From Paracentrotus lividus (Eukaryota; Echinodermata; Echinoidea; Camarodonta; Echinidae), in NCBI GenBank assembly GCA_940671915.1, contig CALNVZ010000649.1, forward strand, positions 3,264,012 through 3,328,011: DNA of 64,000 bases, written 5' to 3'. Below are positions 24,182 to 36,500 of this stretch, piece after piece. The notes beneath the pieces are model-generated. The model made no database searches. It saw only the letters and a program-made list of their open reading frames with translations, and was not told the DNA's origin. How positions within the stretch are numbered: position 1 is the first letter of the stretch; each line of letters opens with the position of its first letter. The translations under genes and the position numbers were made by a program.

Positions 24182-24825
24182 TGATCCCAAACTGTTTATT
24201 GTAAATGTAATGTAATGTAGAGCCTGATGCAAGGGATCTCATTAACTAGTACATGCACATGCACCGAAAGTCATGAGGCATCCCTTTGAAATGAGTGCCA
24301 CAGCGGACATGTAATTTGCAATGCTCATTCATCAATAAAAAATGTCTTTTGTTGAAATGAGAGATGGCATTATGTGATGTTGTTCATTTTCAAAATGTAA
24401 TTTATGATGTTTTTCTTTGGCATTGTGCTGTGCCATTCAAGTGGAAGCAGGTCAACTTTAAGTGAGGGCGCCTGGTTACTGTGTAAATGAAACTATGATA
24501 CAGTGAAGTAATTACAAATGTATATTGACAATGCATTCATTAGGATCGTACAGTGTCTGCGTTCACGTATGTATTGTTTTGTGTGTGTATGTGGGTGTGA
24601 GCGTGTGTGTGGGTGCATTAATGAGTAAAAAACGAGGCAAACAATATTATTGACCATATACATGTACCATACAAATGTGGTTGTTACCGTAATTTTCACT
24701 CTGCTTTTTATCCACACATACATAATTATACATCAAAAAATGTTGGGAATAAATTAGGATTTTGGTCTGTATTTACAACTGTATGGTATCAAATAATCTG
24801 AAGAAAGACAATGAGCAAGGATTTC

Positions 24826-24903
24826 ATGCGGGATTCATACGTGAGACCTCCTGGTCCCATTACTAGACAAGCTCTCTGCTGACTGAGCTACATGTATGGC
24901 ACA
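24826..24903 (-). repeat. tRNA-derived SINE-like segment, reverse orientation
   Basis: Read on the minus strand it gives GTAGCTCAGTCAGCAGAG (A-box-like) and, after an anticodon-arm-like part, GGTCTCACGTATGAATCCC (B-box-like). The anticodon stem is imperfect, so a SINE remnant is more likely than a tRNA gene. Confidence 0.45.
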
Positions 24904-26047
24904 CCTATGTCGATATTTGTCCCTGAAACCGGTTAACTTTTAATCACTCGAGTGGTTAAAACTTACATGCACATGTATGTAGAAGCTTTTAAACTCTGAC
25001 ATAAACTCGAAGAATAGAAATCATTTTGGGGATATGTGAAGCGATGCAGCTTTTTTTAATATAAATTTGAATATAAAAAGAAACTCACCAAAAATATAAT
25101 TTAAAAAAAAAATCAATTAATAAATATGACAAATACTGTCAATTCAGTTAAATGACCTTGTAAACTGAATGGTTTATCCTCATTCTCATTCTCCGGACTT
25201 TGATGTCTTTCTCAAGACACCATCCATCTTTGATCTTTGATGTGGCACCCATATTTGATCTTTGTCAGGAAGTGTGTGTCATTAGAAACGCTCTTTTCCA
25301 CCCTTTCTCCGTTACCATTCCTTAAAGGCAAAATCCTGTTTTGGGAAAGGCGGACAAAATAATTGTGAGCTTTGAAATGATTTTTCTTTTTTTTTTTCAT
25401 AATTTTGTTTCATGGCCATGACAGGAATTTCCCTTTAGAGGGACTAATAAAGTCTTGATTAAACGATTGATTAGAAAATATGTGCCTTTAAGACATAAAA
25501 ATGGAGGTTTTTACTGAAATATAATTTATGGTTCATTGTATAGGATAAAGGTCACAAGGTGAATTTTATTACAGGATTAAATATCACATCATACTAAAGA
25601 AGTAAAGTTGTCTTATTTGAAGCATGAAAATCTAATCATGAGTTTCATGTTATGTCTTGGTAGAGTTATCCTCTGAGCTTTTGTTTATATACTTTTCATT
25701 TGGAACTTTGCACACAAGTGAGATTTTGCTGTCTTCTGAAGATTGTCTGTTTTTCAGTCATGCATACAAAGATTCAAATGAAAAGTTTACCAACAGATGT
25801 ACAGTAGGAGGATGACTCTATCAATCCTGAAAACCATGATTTTTTAAATGTTCTAACTTTTCATAAGACAACTTCAAAATGATGGGACATTTTTGCTGAC
25901 TCACTCTGTATATGTCAGAGCCTGAGCATATCAAACCCAAGACAAAACAACAGATAGACAAAAACAAAAACAGAAACAAACATTATTTTTTCATTGCGGC
26001 TATTATTTATCCTTTTCACTGCATGCTTATTCTTCTATATCCCTCTG

Positions 26048-26175
26048 CTCTCCATACATGTCTACTACATTTGTTTGTAAATTTGTCAAAATTTCTCTTT
26101 TTATTTATTTTTTCCTTTCTGTATAGAATCCTTAGAGGACCTGATATATGACAACTGCTACAAAAAATGTTTTAT
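26048..26175 (+). pseudogene. truncated tandem copy of the Cys-rich exon start, with its own acceptor
   Basis: The intron end and the first 42 bases of the next exon are duplicated. Acceptor CTTTCTGTATAG ends at 26126; the exon copy reads ESLEDLIYDNCYKKC, against ESLEDLKYNNCYKKC in the complete exon 104 bases downstream. After the Cys pair the homology to exon stops. If this acceptor were used in phase 1, translation would run 33 codons beyond the junction codon and end at TAG 26228-26230, which is the AG of the genuine acceptor itself. Confidence 0.8.
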
Positions 26176-26230
26176 TTCTGTCCATACTCTAATTTTTCAA
26201 AATGTATTTTTTCTTTTCCTTTCTTTGTAG

Positions 26231-26380
26231 AATCCTTAGAAGACCTGAAATACAACAACTGCTACAAGAAATGTGTTGTTGATCTAGGACGATTCCCCTG
26301 CTCCGATGGTTCCACACGCTGCGGAGAATGCATACGACCTTTAACAACCGAGTCTTTAAATAATGGTGAAGCATGTGAAT
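26231..26380 (+). CDS. NPDC1-like Cys-rich exon 2 (partial)
   Basis: A polypyrimidine tract ending TTTGTAG precedes the exon and TGTGAAT|GTAAGC ends it. It is 150 bp, phase 1 at both sides, so skipping or duplicating it keeps the frame. The protein begins (E)SLEDLKYNNCYKKC and includes FPCSDGSTRCGECIRPL and NNGEACE. Six cysteines are spaced C-x3-C-x8-C-x6-C-x2-C-x13-C. NPDC1 ectodomains have a six-Cys module with the same central C-x6-C-x2-C spacing followed by a hydrophobic residue, a variable residue and Pro. NPDC1 is a neural type I membrane protein; the C. elegans relative CAB-1 acts in synaptic function. The transmembrane and cytoplasmic exons were not found in this window. Another small disulphide-rich ectodomain is possible. 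Confidence 0.6.
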
Positions 26381-26425
26381 GTAAGCATAATTTTTTATTT
26401 ATTTATAAATTAAAACATCTTTATA

Positions 26426-26912
26426 CAGGATAAACATGTTCAGACAAACTAGGCGCTGCTGCACTAGCTCGAGCTAAAAAATAGCGCGCTAATTGGTAGA
26501 TCGGGAAAAAACTCGAAAAAAAGAAACCGGTCCTGCATTAGCTCAAGCTATTTTAAAATTTCGCATTAACGATCTAACCTGACCTTGAACAAACAAGCCC
26601 GATGTGTATTGCGCAACTGGTTTAACTACCGCTAGCGTATACACGCACAGGTGCACAATTTCTTATTCATCTCGAGCTAGTGCAGGACCGCGCAAATTAG
26701 CGCGCTATTTCGTACCAAAACCGCTAACCAGCTCGAGTTTTTTTGAAAAAACCTAGGATGACTCGGGCTGGGATTTCAGCCAAATTAGCGAGCTATTTGA
26801 CCGCAAAGCCAGCTCACCTTTGATCGGGCTAGTTCATCAGATCACAAATAGCGTGCTATTTAAAATAGCTCGAGCTAGTGCAGCAGCGCCTATTGTTTTC
26901 AACATGGTCCTG
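26426..26912. mobile_element. MITE with repeated AGCTCGAGCTA and AATAGCGCGCTA motifs
   Basis: The ends CAGGATAAACATGTT and, inverted, CAGGACCATGTT match, and the following GGCGCTGCTGCACTAGCTCG is present in perfect inverted form at both sides (26452-26471 and 26871-26890). The CTCGAGCTA and TAGCGCGCTA palindromes recur inside. About 487 bp, no ORF, located just after the Cys-rich exon. Confidence 0.8.
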
Positions 26913-29900
26913 TTAACATAAAAACAACAAATATGTATGATAAATTAGTTTGAATACAACAATTTAACTCCATTAAAGAAGAAACTTTAGTATACAATTA
27001 ACATTCATCATAACATATTGAATCGATACACTGCATAAATGTAGAAATCAGTGAAGTGAAAAATGATGAATTATACAATGTTGGATAATTAAACTGCCAC
27101 AAAGTAGAAAATAATAATATATATTGGGTATTATTGAGCAAATCAAATTGGGAACACAAAAAACAGATCAGAATGTTTTTAATTCCTAATTATATACAGT
27201 GGGAACTTAATATTTGAGTTCTGATATTTAAAAATAAAACTGATATAAAAATTTATATTTCCATTCAAATTGAAATCTATTTGTGTTGTCTATTGACCAC
27301 CGATATAACAAGCACATTTTCCGGTCCCTAGGACCTCATTAGAGAGACTTTTCACTGTATATTGCTTATATCCAGCTTTCTCTTGTGGGAGAGGTTTTTT
27401 TTTTAATATCTTTTAAAACACAAAATGGGTTCTTAGGGTTTAACAGAGAACATGATATTCTTAGAACACTATGCAAGCTGAAAATCCCTTCTAAGGCCAG
27501 TTCATAAACAAAAACACCACAATATTGCTGATGCAGATAGGTTCATTTAAGAGTTTTTTTTTTTGTAACTCCCATTAATATACATTCTGTGCCACAAATA
27601 CAGTAATGATACCACAAAGCAGAGTGCCTTTCACCCTGTGAAAAGCCACTTTAATCAATCCAAATATTTATGATTTTTTATTATGATGTAAGTTTATCTT
27701 CAGTAGATATTAACACATTAGACTTCATAATTTGAAAAGTAAAGCAATACTTCATATTACACATGTATACATGTAGTGGCAATTTATCAGATACATGATA
27801 TGAAAAACTCATGTGTCTTCTGGCTATTAGTCTAATTTAGCGTTTGTAGTGCTCATGAAGAAAAAAAAAAATCCAAATTGGATTTTTTTTTTTTTTGTGG
27901 TGATATTGGGAAAAAGTGTAAATTGTTTATTTAATTTTTTTTGGGTGGTGATATTGGGGAAAAGGGATGCATTGTATATTTCATTTTCAATTTTGTTTTT
28001 GAGATAATTCTTACCAAACACCCTACATTATACATTATATATTACGCCACCTCTTTGTACTTATATACCCCTTCGTTGAAAATGATGCAGCCTACGTACG
28101 TTCATGTTTCTATTTGTACACTGAAATTTCATTGATGCCGCAGGCTGAACGTGACTTCCGTTATCTCAATGGGGTCATTCCAATTTTCCTCTCCGCCGTC
28201 GCAAAATGGTAGCATTTCCTGTTTGCATGGCTAATAACGAAGCGCTAGTCAGGTCAGAGAATGTAATAATGCTTCGGCGCAGAATATTATCTGAAACCCT
28301 ACTCTTCGTTGCTACCGAATTATCTAGTGATTGGCAGGCTACGAATGGGGATGAAGCTTTTCGTTTGAAATTGGGATGAAGGTAAAAGCCAGGGGATGTT
28401 CGTCCCGATCCGTCCTTTCACTGCTATGTCAATATTCAGGGACAAAGCATATCAGGGATATATCACGCTTTGAAGAAATTGTATATTGTATATATTTTAT
28501 CGGTATAGAAGGATTGTGTTGCAATTAGAAATGTAGAGAAATTGTCAACACTGCTATTCCATTTTATTGTAGTAAAAATGTTAATTAAAATTGATTTGAG
28601 GAAATTGGTCAAAGAGCTAAGTGTATCTTGTGCAAAAATCATTAAAATAAATGATGTTCAATTTGTTCAAAAAGATTTTTTTTTTAAACATTTTTACAAA
28701 CAAACCTATATACAATGTATATCATTTTATCTTTTTACTTTTGATTTAAAAGTATGATCTCATTTCTTTTTGTCTTTTTGCCCTTCCTTTACTGAACCAC
28801 ATTTTGCTAGATGGTTATTTTAAACACTTTTAAAATCTGGATATCACTAAGACATGCAATATTCATGTATTATTAATTTATTCTAGTTGCCTGTGATACC
28901 GGACATGTCACATGTATGTTTAATTATTGTAAATGTTTTGGCTCAAACATTTGAACCTTGTAGGTAAACCTTTAAACATCAAATTTGAAATTATGAAATT
29001 CACAAATTGAATAAGCGGTACACTACTAGTACATGAAGGCTCTACATATGTGTAAATGTTTGCCAAAGATAGTGTACACGTACAGTAGTTGGTTATTGAT
29101 TTACCGACATACCCATGATAGGGCAGGCTCTGGCAAATGTCATGGAAGATGATATAAAAATCGGCAAACCGACCTGGAACGAGACAGGATCATTGGAAGC
29201 TCGGGGAAGTATCACTGATATGGAAGGGGTTACATCCTACTGAATCAATAAAGCTGTGGGATATTGCACTAAGTTATGTTTCTTCAGGAATAGGGAAATG
29301 GTTAGAAGTGACGTGTGACATAGATGTAGTCCCATATAATGATATTAAAGTTGTGTCTTTGATATTTTCAATATCTTAATAATTTCCTAGATATTATAAT
29401 TGATTGGTATGAACCCTGTTTTTAAATCATTATACTGTAGTAGTGAGTGATTGAAGGGCATACATACCATGTACACTAATGATAATAATCATCTTTGAAT
29501 TTTATAACTTAATTATTTTTTTTATTTTACTTTTTATCACTTAAGGCTTTTTGCCTTATAACATGCTACTTCAGTGTATCATTTCTTGAGAAGACAAAAA
29601 AAAAACATCCACAGAAGCATGTTATGGCAAAATATGTAAACGTTTAACATTGTAGGAGCTCCATTTGCAGAAGCAGGTCTATTCTATGCTATCATGGTTA
29701 ATTAAGCATTGCATTGCAATAGATTTTTTCTTTCGATTGAAACAGCACTTAAACCGCATATTTTCTTTCGAAATGTCAAATGCTAAGCAAGCAAGTACAG
29801 GAGACCTTGAAGTTTCTCATATCTCACTAATTGAGTCAGGGGGATAATTATGTGAGCAAAATTTAGTAACGAGTCACCGGGTTGCTGTGTATCCTTCTGT

Positions 29901-30869
29901 ATACATGCACATGTGTAAGCTTTAGATCTAGTGTGCTTATAATTGCCTAAAAGCGTAAAAACACCTTTTGATGTATTCCAATAAGACAAGATACATTGCA
30001 GGTGCCCACAGAGAGCATTTTGCCTACATTGTACATTAAGAACTAGTATCCTCGAAAAAGCCCTGTTATGATGGAAAAAAAATAAAAACACTAGAATTTT
30101 TTCTTAGCTGTGAATTACTGGTTACTCACATCATTGAGGGATACACACTGAAATACATGTAGATAAAATATTAACAAAAACAAATTAAAACAGGAAATAC
30201 AAAATGTACATACATGTATTGCATTACATTCCTTAGTTATTTAGTAAAATTTACATTTTGATTGCCAGAATAAAGCACTAAACACTACTGTATATAAAAT
30301 TGTGGACCAATTAATATCAGTATCTATTTTAAGTCATATTAGTGCTTAACATTATACATTGTAGGAGCAAGATTTAAGCATGGATTCTTACCACTTCTGC
30401 AAAACCATTTTGAAAACTAAAAGGTCTTTAAAAATCTACTATATTATATGAAGAGGTATATGTGCAGTATAAAAACCACCCTTCATGCGCTCAACCAACG
30501 GTACGCAACTCCTGCTCTTTCGCAGTTTCATTTTGACACGGTGGTGGTAATATTGAATTAGGACGTGTCTCTGTTGGATTGTTATTTGATTTCTGAACCC
30601 CTGAATGTGTAAAGCTGCTTGGATTGCAAAACCACCTTTTAATACCACTCTATAGGCCTGTACTGGCCACACAGAACGCATTGTTAGCACTAACAGTGGC
30701 CCTGTTACAATTTAATGTCGCAGCATCGCATAATGTCACAAAACGCATTATTTTCATCAGGGAACAATCTTTGACATCATATAACCATCTGAAATAATGT
30801 GACTGGGCCTACTGTATAACAAGTGCTCTGTTAGCGCTAACAACGTTTCTGTGAGGCCTGGAGTGATGT
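26913..30869. other. stretch without recognised exons
   Basis: Mostly AT-rich. A hairpin of A/T runs at about 27858-27896 is followed by a GTGGTGATATTGGG repeat seen twice (about 27897 and 27945). Segment 28140-28420 is richer in CpG and 29100-29240 holds a 42-codon ORF, but neither has splice signals or recognisable similarity. Confidence 0.4.
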
Positions 30870-31127
30870 ACAGCTTAAGATTTTTACAAGAATGCTTGAA
30901 AAATCAATGATAGAAAACTAAATTTGTTATCAGGAAACGCGATAAAATGTGCTTCAAAATTTCAAGGGTGCATAATCTCTCAAACGTCCTTTTAATACCA
31001 CTCTATAATGTACATACAGCTGAAGATTTTTACAAGAATGCTTGAAAAATCAATAATCGAAAAATAAATTTGTTATCAGGAAAAGCGATAAGATGTGCTT
31101 CAAAATTTCAAGGGTGCACACTCTCTC
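30870..31127. repeat. tandem duplication, period about 146 bp
   Basis: The block ACAGCTTAAGATTTTTACAA...GGGTGCATAATCTCTCA starts at 30870 and recurs from 31016 (ACAGCTGAAGATTTTTACAA). The separating TTTTAATACCACTCTATA also occurs upstream at about 30637, so the original duplication unit was probably larger. Confidence 0.8.
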
Positions 31128-32614
31128 ATTATCCAGGTCAGAACGTGATTCAAGTCATTATTTTTTCGCTGTCCATATGGTGTGTAATAATGAGGTCCTG
31201 AAGTCTGTGTATTATGAAACGAGCAACTGTCTATTACGCAAAACATCTTGTTTACTTCAGGGTCAATGCGCTGACGCATGCACCTCTCACTCCCTGCAGT
31301 ATGTCACTTCAAAATCCAGGCCGATTGAAACGTGTCCTCCTTCATGCATCTGGTAAACATTGTTCAACACAAAATTTTCGGGGTAGCACAAATTGGCATT
31401 GCACATTATTATATTAAGGTATTTTTGAAAAAGGAGATGAAATAAGATTAGTGTGCTTATTGTCATTCACAATGGCAGAAAATGTTTGGTTAGTCTCACA
31501 AAACAAAACAAAAGAGAGTATTTATACATTAATCAAAATTAAGGATGAAATATTTCAAGTGCAGGACAAAAATATAACGGAATTTAATAACAGAATGCCT
31601 TCCAGCCTTGAGAAATGTTTTGAAATTGTAATATGTTTTTGAGCAGAAATGGTGAAAATCTTTCTGAAATTTAATTTTTTTTCTTTTTTAGAAAGAATAA
31701 CTGAATTTGGTTCTTTGATTGAAATAAAAATGTGTACATGTACATGTAAGCTTTGAAATATTCAAATAGGTTATGTACAGCATCTACAAAATGTAGCTAA
31801 CATTATTTAAACGTATATTAAGCTTTATATTTCAAATTTATGAAAAATTCCCATGTGACTTTGTTTTTATTCAAAGTCAATATACATGTATATTATTAGT
31901 TTTACAAGATTCTTGATTACTTGTGTATGACAAATTGAAAATCAATTGTACATCTGAGTTTCTCCCAAATCAAAAAGTACAAGTGAACTGAATAATTTCA
32001 TTTCAATAAGGTTGTCCAAGATGAGATGAGACTTTTAAACATCTCATTGCACTCTGCGATCATGCTTTCCACTCTAGAGTGGAGTTCAAGTGGGCCTACT
32101 TTTACAATCTGCATTTATACATGCACTGTAGGTTTCTACAAGCAATAAAACCATATTTTTGGTGCTATTCCCAGACACAGAGCACCTAAAAATTTGAAAT
32201 TATATCGTTGGTCTTTCAGTGTAATTACAAAAATAAAAAGAAAAAAAAAAAGAAAAAAAAGAAAAGAATTTCCATAATACTCCCCCCCCCCCGCCAAAGA
32301 AAGAGGAAAATCCGTAGGTCTAATTTCAATTCAGAGGGACATACGTGTGTCTACGTACATGTATTCATTGTTGTATTATTCAACAATCAATATATTTTCC
32401 TTCTATATTGTCTAGTCAGCGGGTGAATGTCATTAATTTTTCATCATCTTATGAAAGCTTAATACCTTCCTGGCTATTAAAACTGGAATTCTATTTCAAT
32501 TCACACTACTTTCTGATCGGCTTACGATTAAGCAGATGAAAAATATTCTTAAACCTTGAGGGAGGGTGGTCATGGAATTAAATTCTTATTCCGGGTTTTA
32601 TATTTCCTTGGTAT
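31128..32614. other. stretch without recognised exons
   Basis: AT-rich sequence with several short open frames of low complexity, an A-rich run at 32236-32265 and poly-C at 32283-32292. Nothing supportable as a gene. Confidence 0.4.
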
Positions 32615-32616
32615 CT

Positions 32617-33115
32617 TTGAGTGTGTTCAATGTCCAGTTTCAAATTAATACGCCATCATGAATCATGATACAAAACGCAATCACAAAACTCAAACACAAA
32701 CGCGATCAACGGTGCACCGTTCAGTGTCCAAAATTTAAACGTGTTTATACGTCGATCGTCTTTAAATTCCCCACTCTCAAAAAACAAATAGCTTCTCCTT
32801 TTTTTAATTGTACCGGAAGCTTCCATTGCGAGAGCACATTTAAACATGTTTGAAAACTCAATCCTGTTCAATGTCGCATTTCGTTGCAATCGCGATGCTC
32901 AAGGTCGTAAAATTGAAGCTGATTGTGTTTGTAAACGCATCTTTTTCGGCGTTTAAATTTAAATTGAGATTTGAAACACGTTTATTTTTACGACCGGGGA
33001 TGGGGGACAATGAACACCCTCTTTGTTTTTCTTTATATCAGCGTTTTGTAATTGCGTTTTGTATCATGATTCATGTTGGCGTATAAATTTGAAATTGGAC
33101 ATTGAACACACTCTT
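32617..33115. mobile_element. inverted-repeat element of about 500 bp
   Basis: GAGTGTGTTCAATGTCCA at the left is inverted at the right end (TTGGACATTGAACACACTC). The match continues inward for about 75 bases, through ATGAATCATGATACAAAACG. A related internal TTCAATGTC lies near 32868 and ACAATGAACACCCTCTTTG at 33007. No coding capacity. Confidence 0.8.
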
Positions 33116-33187
33116 TGTAATGCAGCTGCGTCCCGATCAGAATTATTCGGTTCATCTTGACCCAGAGGCTGTGTGCAGATTGAATTC

Positions 33188-33510
33188 TGTCCCTGTGTAT
33201 GGAAGAAGGACATAAGTGACTTTGACTAGAATTACAATATGACTGTTTATAATTGGCCTGTGTATGGAAAAGGGCACAAGTGACTTTAATGTCCCTACTA
33301 AAATTGCAAATTGACTGTATGGGATGGGGTGCTATCTTTAGGCCTGTGAGTGAAAGAAGGACACAAAGTGTGATTATATATATATATATATATATATATA
33401 TAGATATATTTTGGCTGCAGTCATTTTGGTCTGTGTATGGAAGAAGGGCACAAGTGACTTTGACTATAGAATTACAAATGAACTTTATATTTGGGAGAGC
33501 TGCTCTCCTA
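33188..33510. repeat. degenerate tandem repeat, four units, with a TA microsatellite
   Basis: The unit CCTGTGTATGGAAGAAGGAC...AGTGACTTTGAC...AATTACAA occurs from about 33191, 33258, 33343 (partial) and 33430. A TA run (33373-33402) interrupts the third unit. Confidence 0.75.
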
Positions 33511-33539
33511 CATGTAAAATAAGTTACATAAATTGACAT

Positions 33540-36500
33540 TATTTTTCAGAAGAATATTAATTATTTTACCTATGCTGCTGATATGTCACGTGAAAAATTT
33601 CCTTGTATACCTCTATCTGAAATATATCTTTTCCTTTTTTAAGAACCATTTAAACAAAGATAAATTGACTCATACTATTTTTGTTTAATTTTCTTTCATT
33701 TAAAGAATTAAACTCTTGTAACATTAAATTACAGAGTGAAGTTTCTCTTTAAGGGAGTCAGCCAGACTTCATAAATTAATGTCTTTCTCAGCAGTATGTA
33801 TTTTTTTTAAAGGAATAAAGTAGAAACCTGATATGAAATTCACAAGGCCATATTATGTCAACGGACCTTTTGGGATTTCCACCATTTTTTGAACAAGTGT
33901 GCATACACCCCCCTCATTTCTGTTAAAGAAATGCTGCAATGGAGGATTTTGAAGCACGTCCGCTTGCTTCTCGCCTCCCTGGCACTTTGCTACTCAAATA
34001 GATACAACCCTGTCCAGAATGTGTTAATTTAAAGTGAAAAAGGATACTTCGTAACCCAAATTTGTATGCTGTAGCCTAAATAACAAACTGAATAAACAGT
34101 TTTGTGGGTGCTGGGGTTACCCATGCTTTACATTTAAATTGGTACATCATTCAGTTAAATGGGTCTGTTCACACAATGTGTTGCAAAGTACTCAAACTGT
34201 GCAAAACATATCATGCATCTGGAATTGTAGAATCAGGTTTTTTTAGGAGCAGAAAGTTTTGCAAGAAATTTCTGATACATTGCTATTCCACGATTGATTG
34301 TCCGACAATTTGCTTACAATTAGGAAACTTGTTTTGCGACCAATAACTACTCGCGTAAGCTAACTTTTTAGGTAATTAGGTACTTAGTTTTAAAGGAAAG
34401 ATTACCCGGTATCTAGGTTTATATTAACGTGATATAGCACAAAGCTCTTATGACTGATGTGGTATTACAAAATTTACAACAAAACAAAAGCTTTCTAATT
34501 GTGGTATAGATACTTATAGGAAATAAATCGTGGAATAAGGGGAGTAAGTAGATTTTAGTAGTACATTGTATACTAATAATAATAACAATATAGGTAGTTT
34601 GGAAATTCTTTTCTATTTTTTTATTTTAGAGTCCTAATAACCTTGCCTGTAGGCACATTAATGGGATATATAAATATGATTTTGCATCAAGATATGATGC
34701 GGAGATTCTGACAGCTTTATTACTCATAAATTAATTCTATTTCTTGACAGGGACACTTATTTTGGAAAGGAGTCCATCTTTTTGCTCGACATGCCGACTT
34801 GGCACCCTGTACCAAATAAAACCTGTGTCTTATGGGAGTGCTATAGACCATTAGTATGAGACCGATCTAAGAATAGATGCGTTGAAAGTAGATAGCATTA
34901 TATCAGAAAAGATTGACGGAATCTACCCGATGAGCGATGTGAAAATAAAAAGGAGGGGAGAAGAGAAAACGAGAGAGGGAGTGTGTGTGGGGTTGGAGTA
35001 CGGGAATGTGAACGGAGAGGTGTGTGTGTGTTTCTCTCTATCTCTCTCTCTCTTTCCATCTCTACCTGTATGTACATTCTATCGGAGTAGAAGATTGACT
35101 CTAATGCGTACTTTGGATTCAGAAGTGTCCATATGGTACAATTTAGGTCTGCCTCATTGCCTCGTACCTTGACAGCTATATTTTAATAAAGCTGTCAAAA
35201 GAAATGCTTTCCCCACTTCTCTTTGAAAAGGAAATTATTAGACTGTTTTTCATACGTGTACAAACTGTACAATCCAACATTGGCCAACAATCTTTCGTTG
35301 TATAAAAACAGTAGTAGTGATTACCAGATACCATGTGTAAATACATAAGCCAGCTTTTTAAAAAGTAAATATCAATATGCTGAATTTGGGTAAAGTTCTT
35401 GAAATTTTTGAAAGATGAATGGTGTTTCAAATCTAAAAAAAAAATTAATTATACAGAATATAGTAGGAAAAGAGAATGTGTATAATTCCACTGAAGAACA
35501 ATTCGAAACTCAACATGTTAACAATTTCATTTGATTATAAAAATGGTCCAGATGATGACTATTTTTTTTGGAGGAATAAGACTGGGATGAGTGATATTAC
35601 ATTGCTCCAAGAATAATCAAATATAGAAATCATTCTTAATCAAGCTTTTAAGGACAAAAAGGAAAAATATCTGGTATACGTGCAGGGCTATTCATAAAAG
35701 ATTGATAATTTTAGGCTGCTGAAATTCCTTAAGTTTTGTTTGAAAAATAGCATTGTGTCAAGGAGACCAATGACATCATCCATGTTTACAGAAATACGGC
35801 AGTAAGGGGAAATGATTTATCCATACATTTTTAATGAGATTAAACTGCATCCATTATCCTAGTAGAAAAGCCACCTCTGTCGGAATTCATCTCGCTCTCT
35901 TTTCCTTTCCAACGCGACCTTTGCAACTCCTCCTCACAGCCTTAAGCTATCATGCAAAACTTACCATATTTTGTGGTGGGGAAGAAGGGGCTTTTGTTTC
36001 TATGGCGATGTAACCCACATCATCCCATGAGAATGGAATTCTCTAAGGAGAGCCTGTCAATAATGAATGTAAATTGAGTGGGATATTTCTTCTGTTGACA
36101 ACTAAAAAAAGTCTTAAAGGTATTGTTAACCCCATTCAGCATCTTTAAAAAAATCCCTCTTCTAGCTAATGCTTTAATCATTTGGAAGATTTGTTTGGAA
36201 TGATTATGTTCATGGAGCCCAAGATGGCATAGGCTAAATGCTACTGTGCCCTCTATCTATTAGTAGTAGTAATCATAATTTCAAATCTGTAGGTCACACA
36301 GGAATTGCCTGAGATTTTGAAGCTAATTGGTCGTTTATTTTCTGAGATATTAATGACTGAATACCTGGGTAAACTTAAGTTAACACTGCAATCTATGTAG
36401 TGAAATAATCCAAATAGGGTGAACAATGATTATTTGCAGAAAGGTGCGGAGAGGTCCTAGTGGCTTTATGTCTAAGAATATCGGGCAGGCCAAAGATTTA

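Larger units (their letters stand above)
11661..26230 (+). other. large intron 1 of the NPDC1-like gene, transposon-rich
   Basis: The inferred intron runs from GTAAGT to TTTGTAG. It contains a GC/poly-C/poly-A composite at 12657-12880, (TTC)n and (GAA)n runs at about 14123 and 14816, a LINE fragment, a Tc1-like element, several MITEs and a CT microsatellite. About 11.7-12.6, 19.3-20.6 and 24.9-25.9 kb show nothing I can name. Confidence 0.45.

Noticed and set aside
24838-24903. A functional tRNA gene
   Set aside because: A- and B-box-like motifs are present, but the acceptor and anticodon stems do not pair well.
33033-33539. 168-codon minus-strand ORF
   Set aside because: It runs through the inverted-repeat element end, a degenerate tandem repeat and a TA microsatellite (Tyr-Ile run), so it is not a gene.
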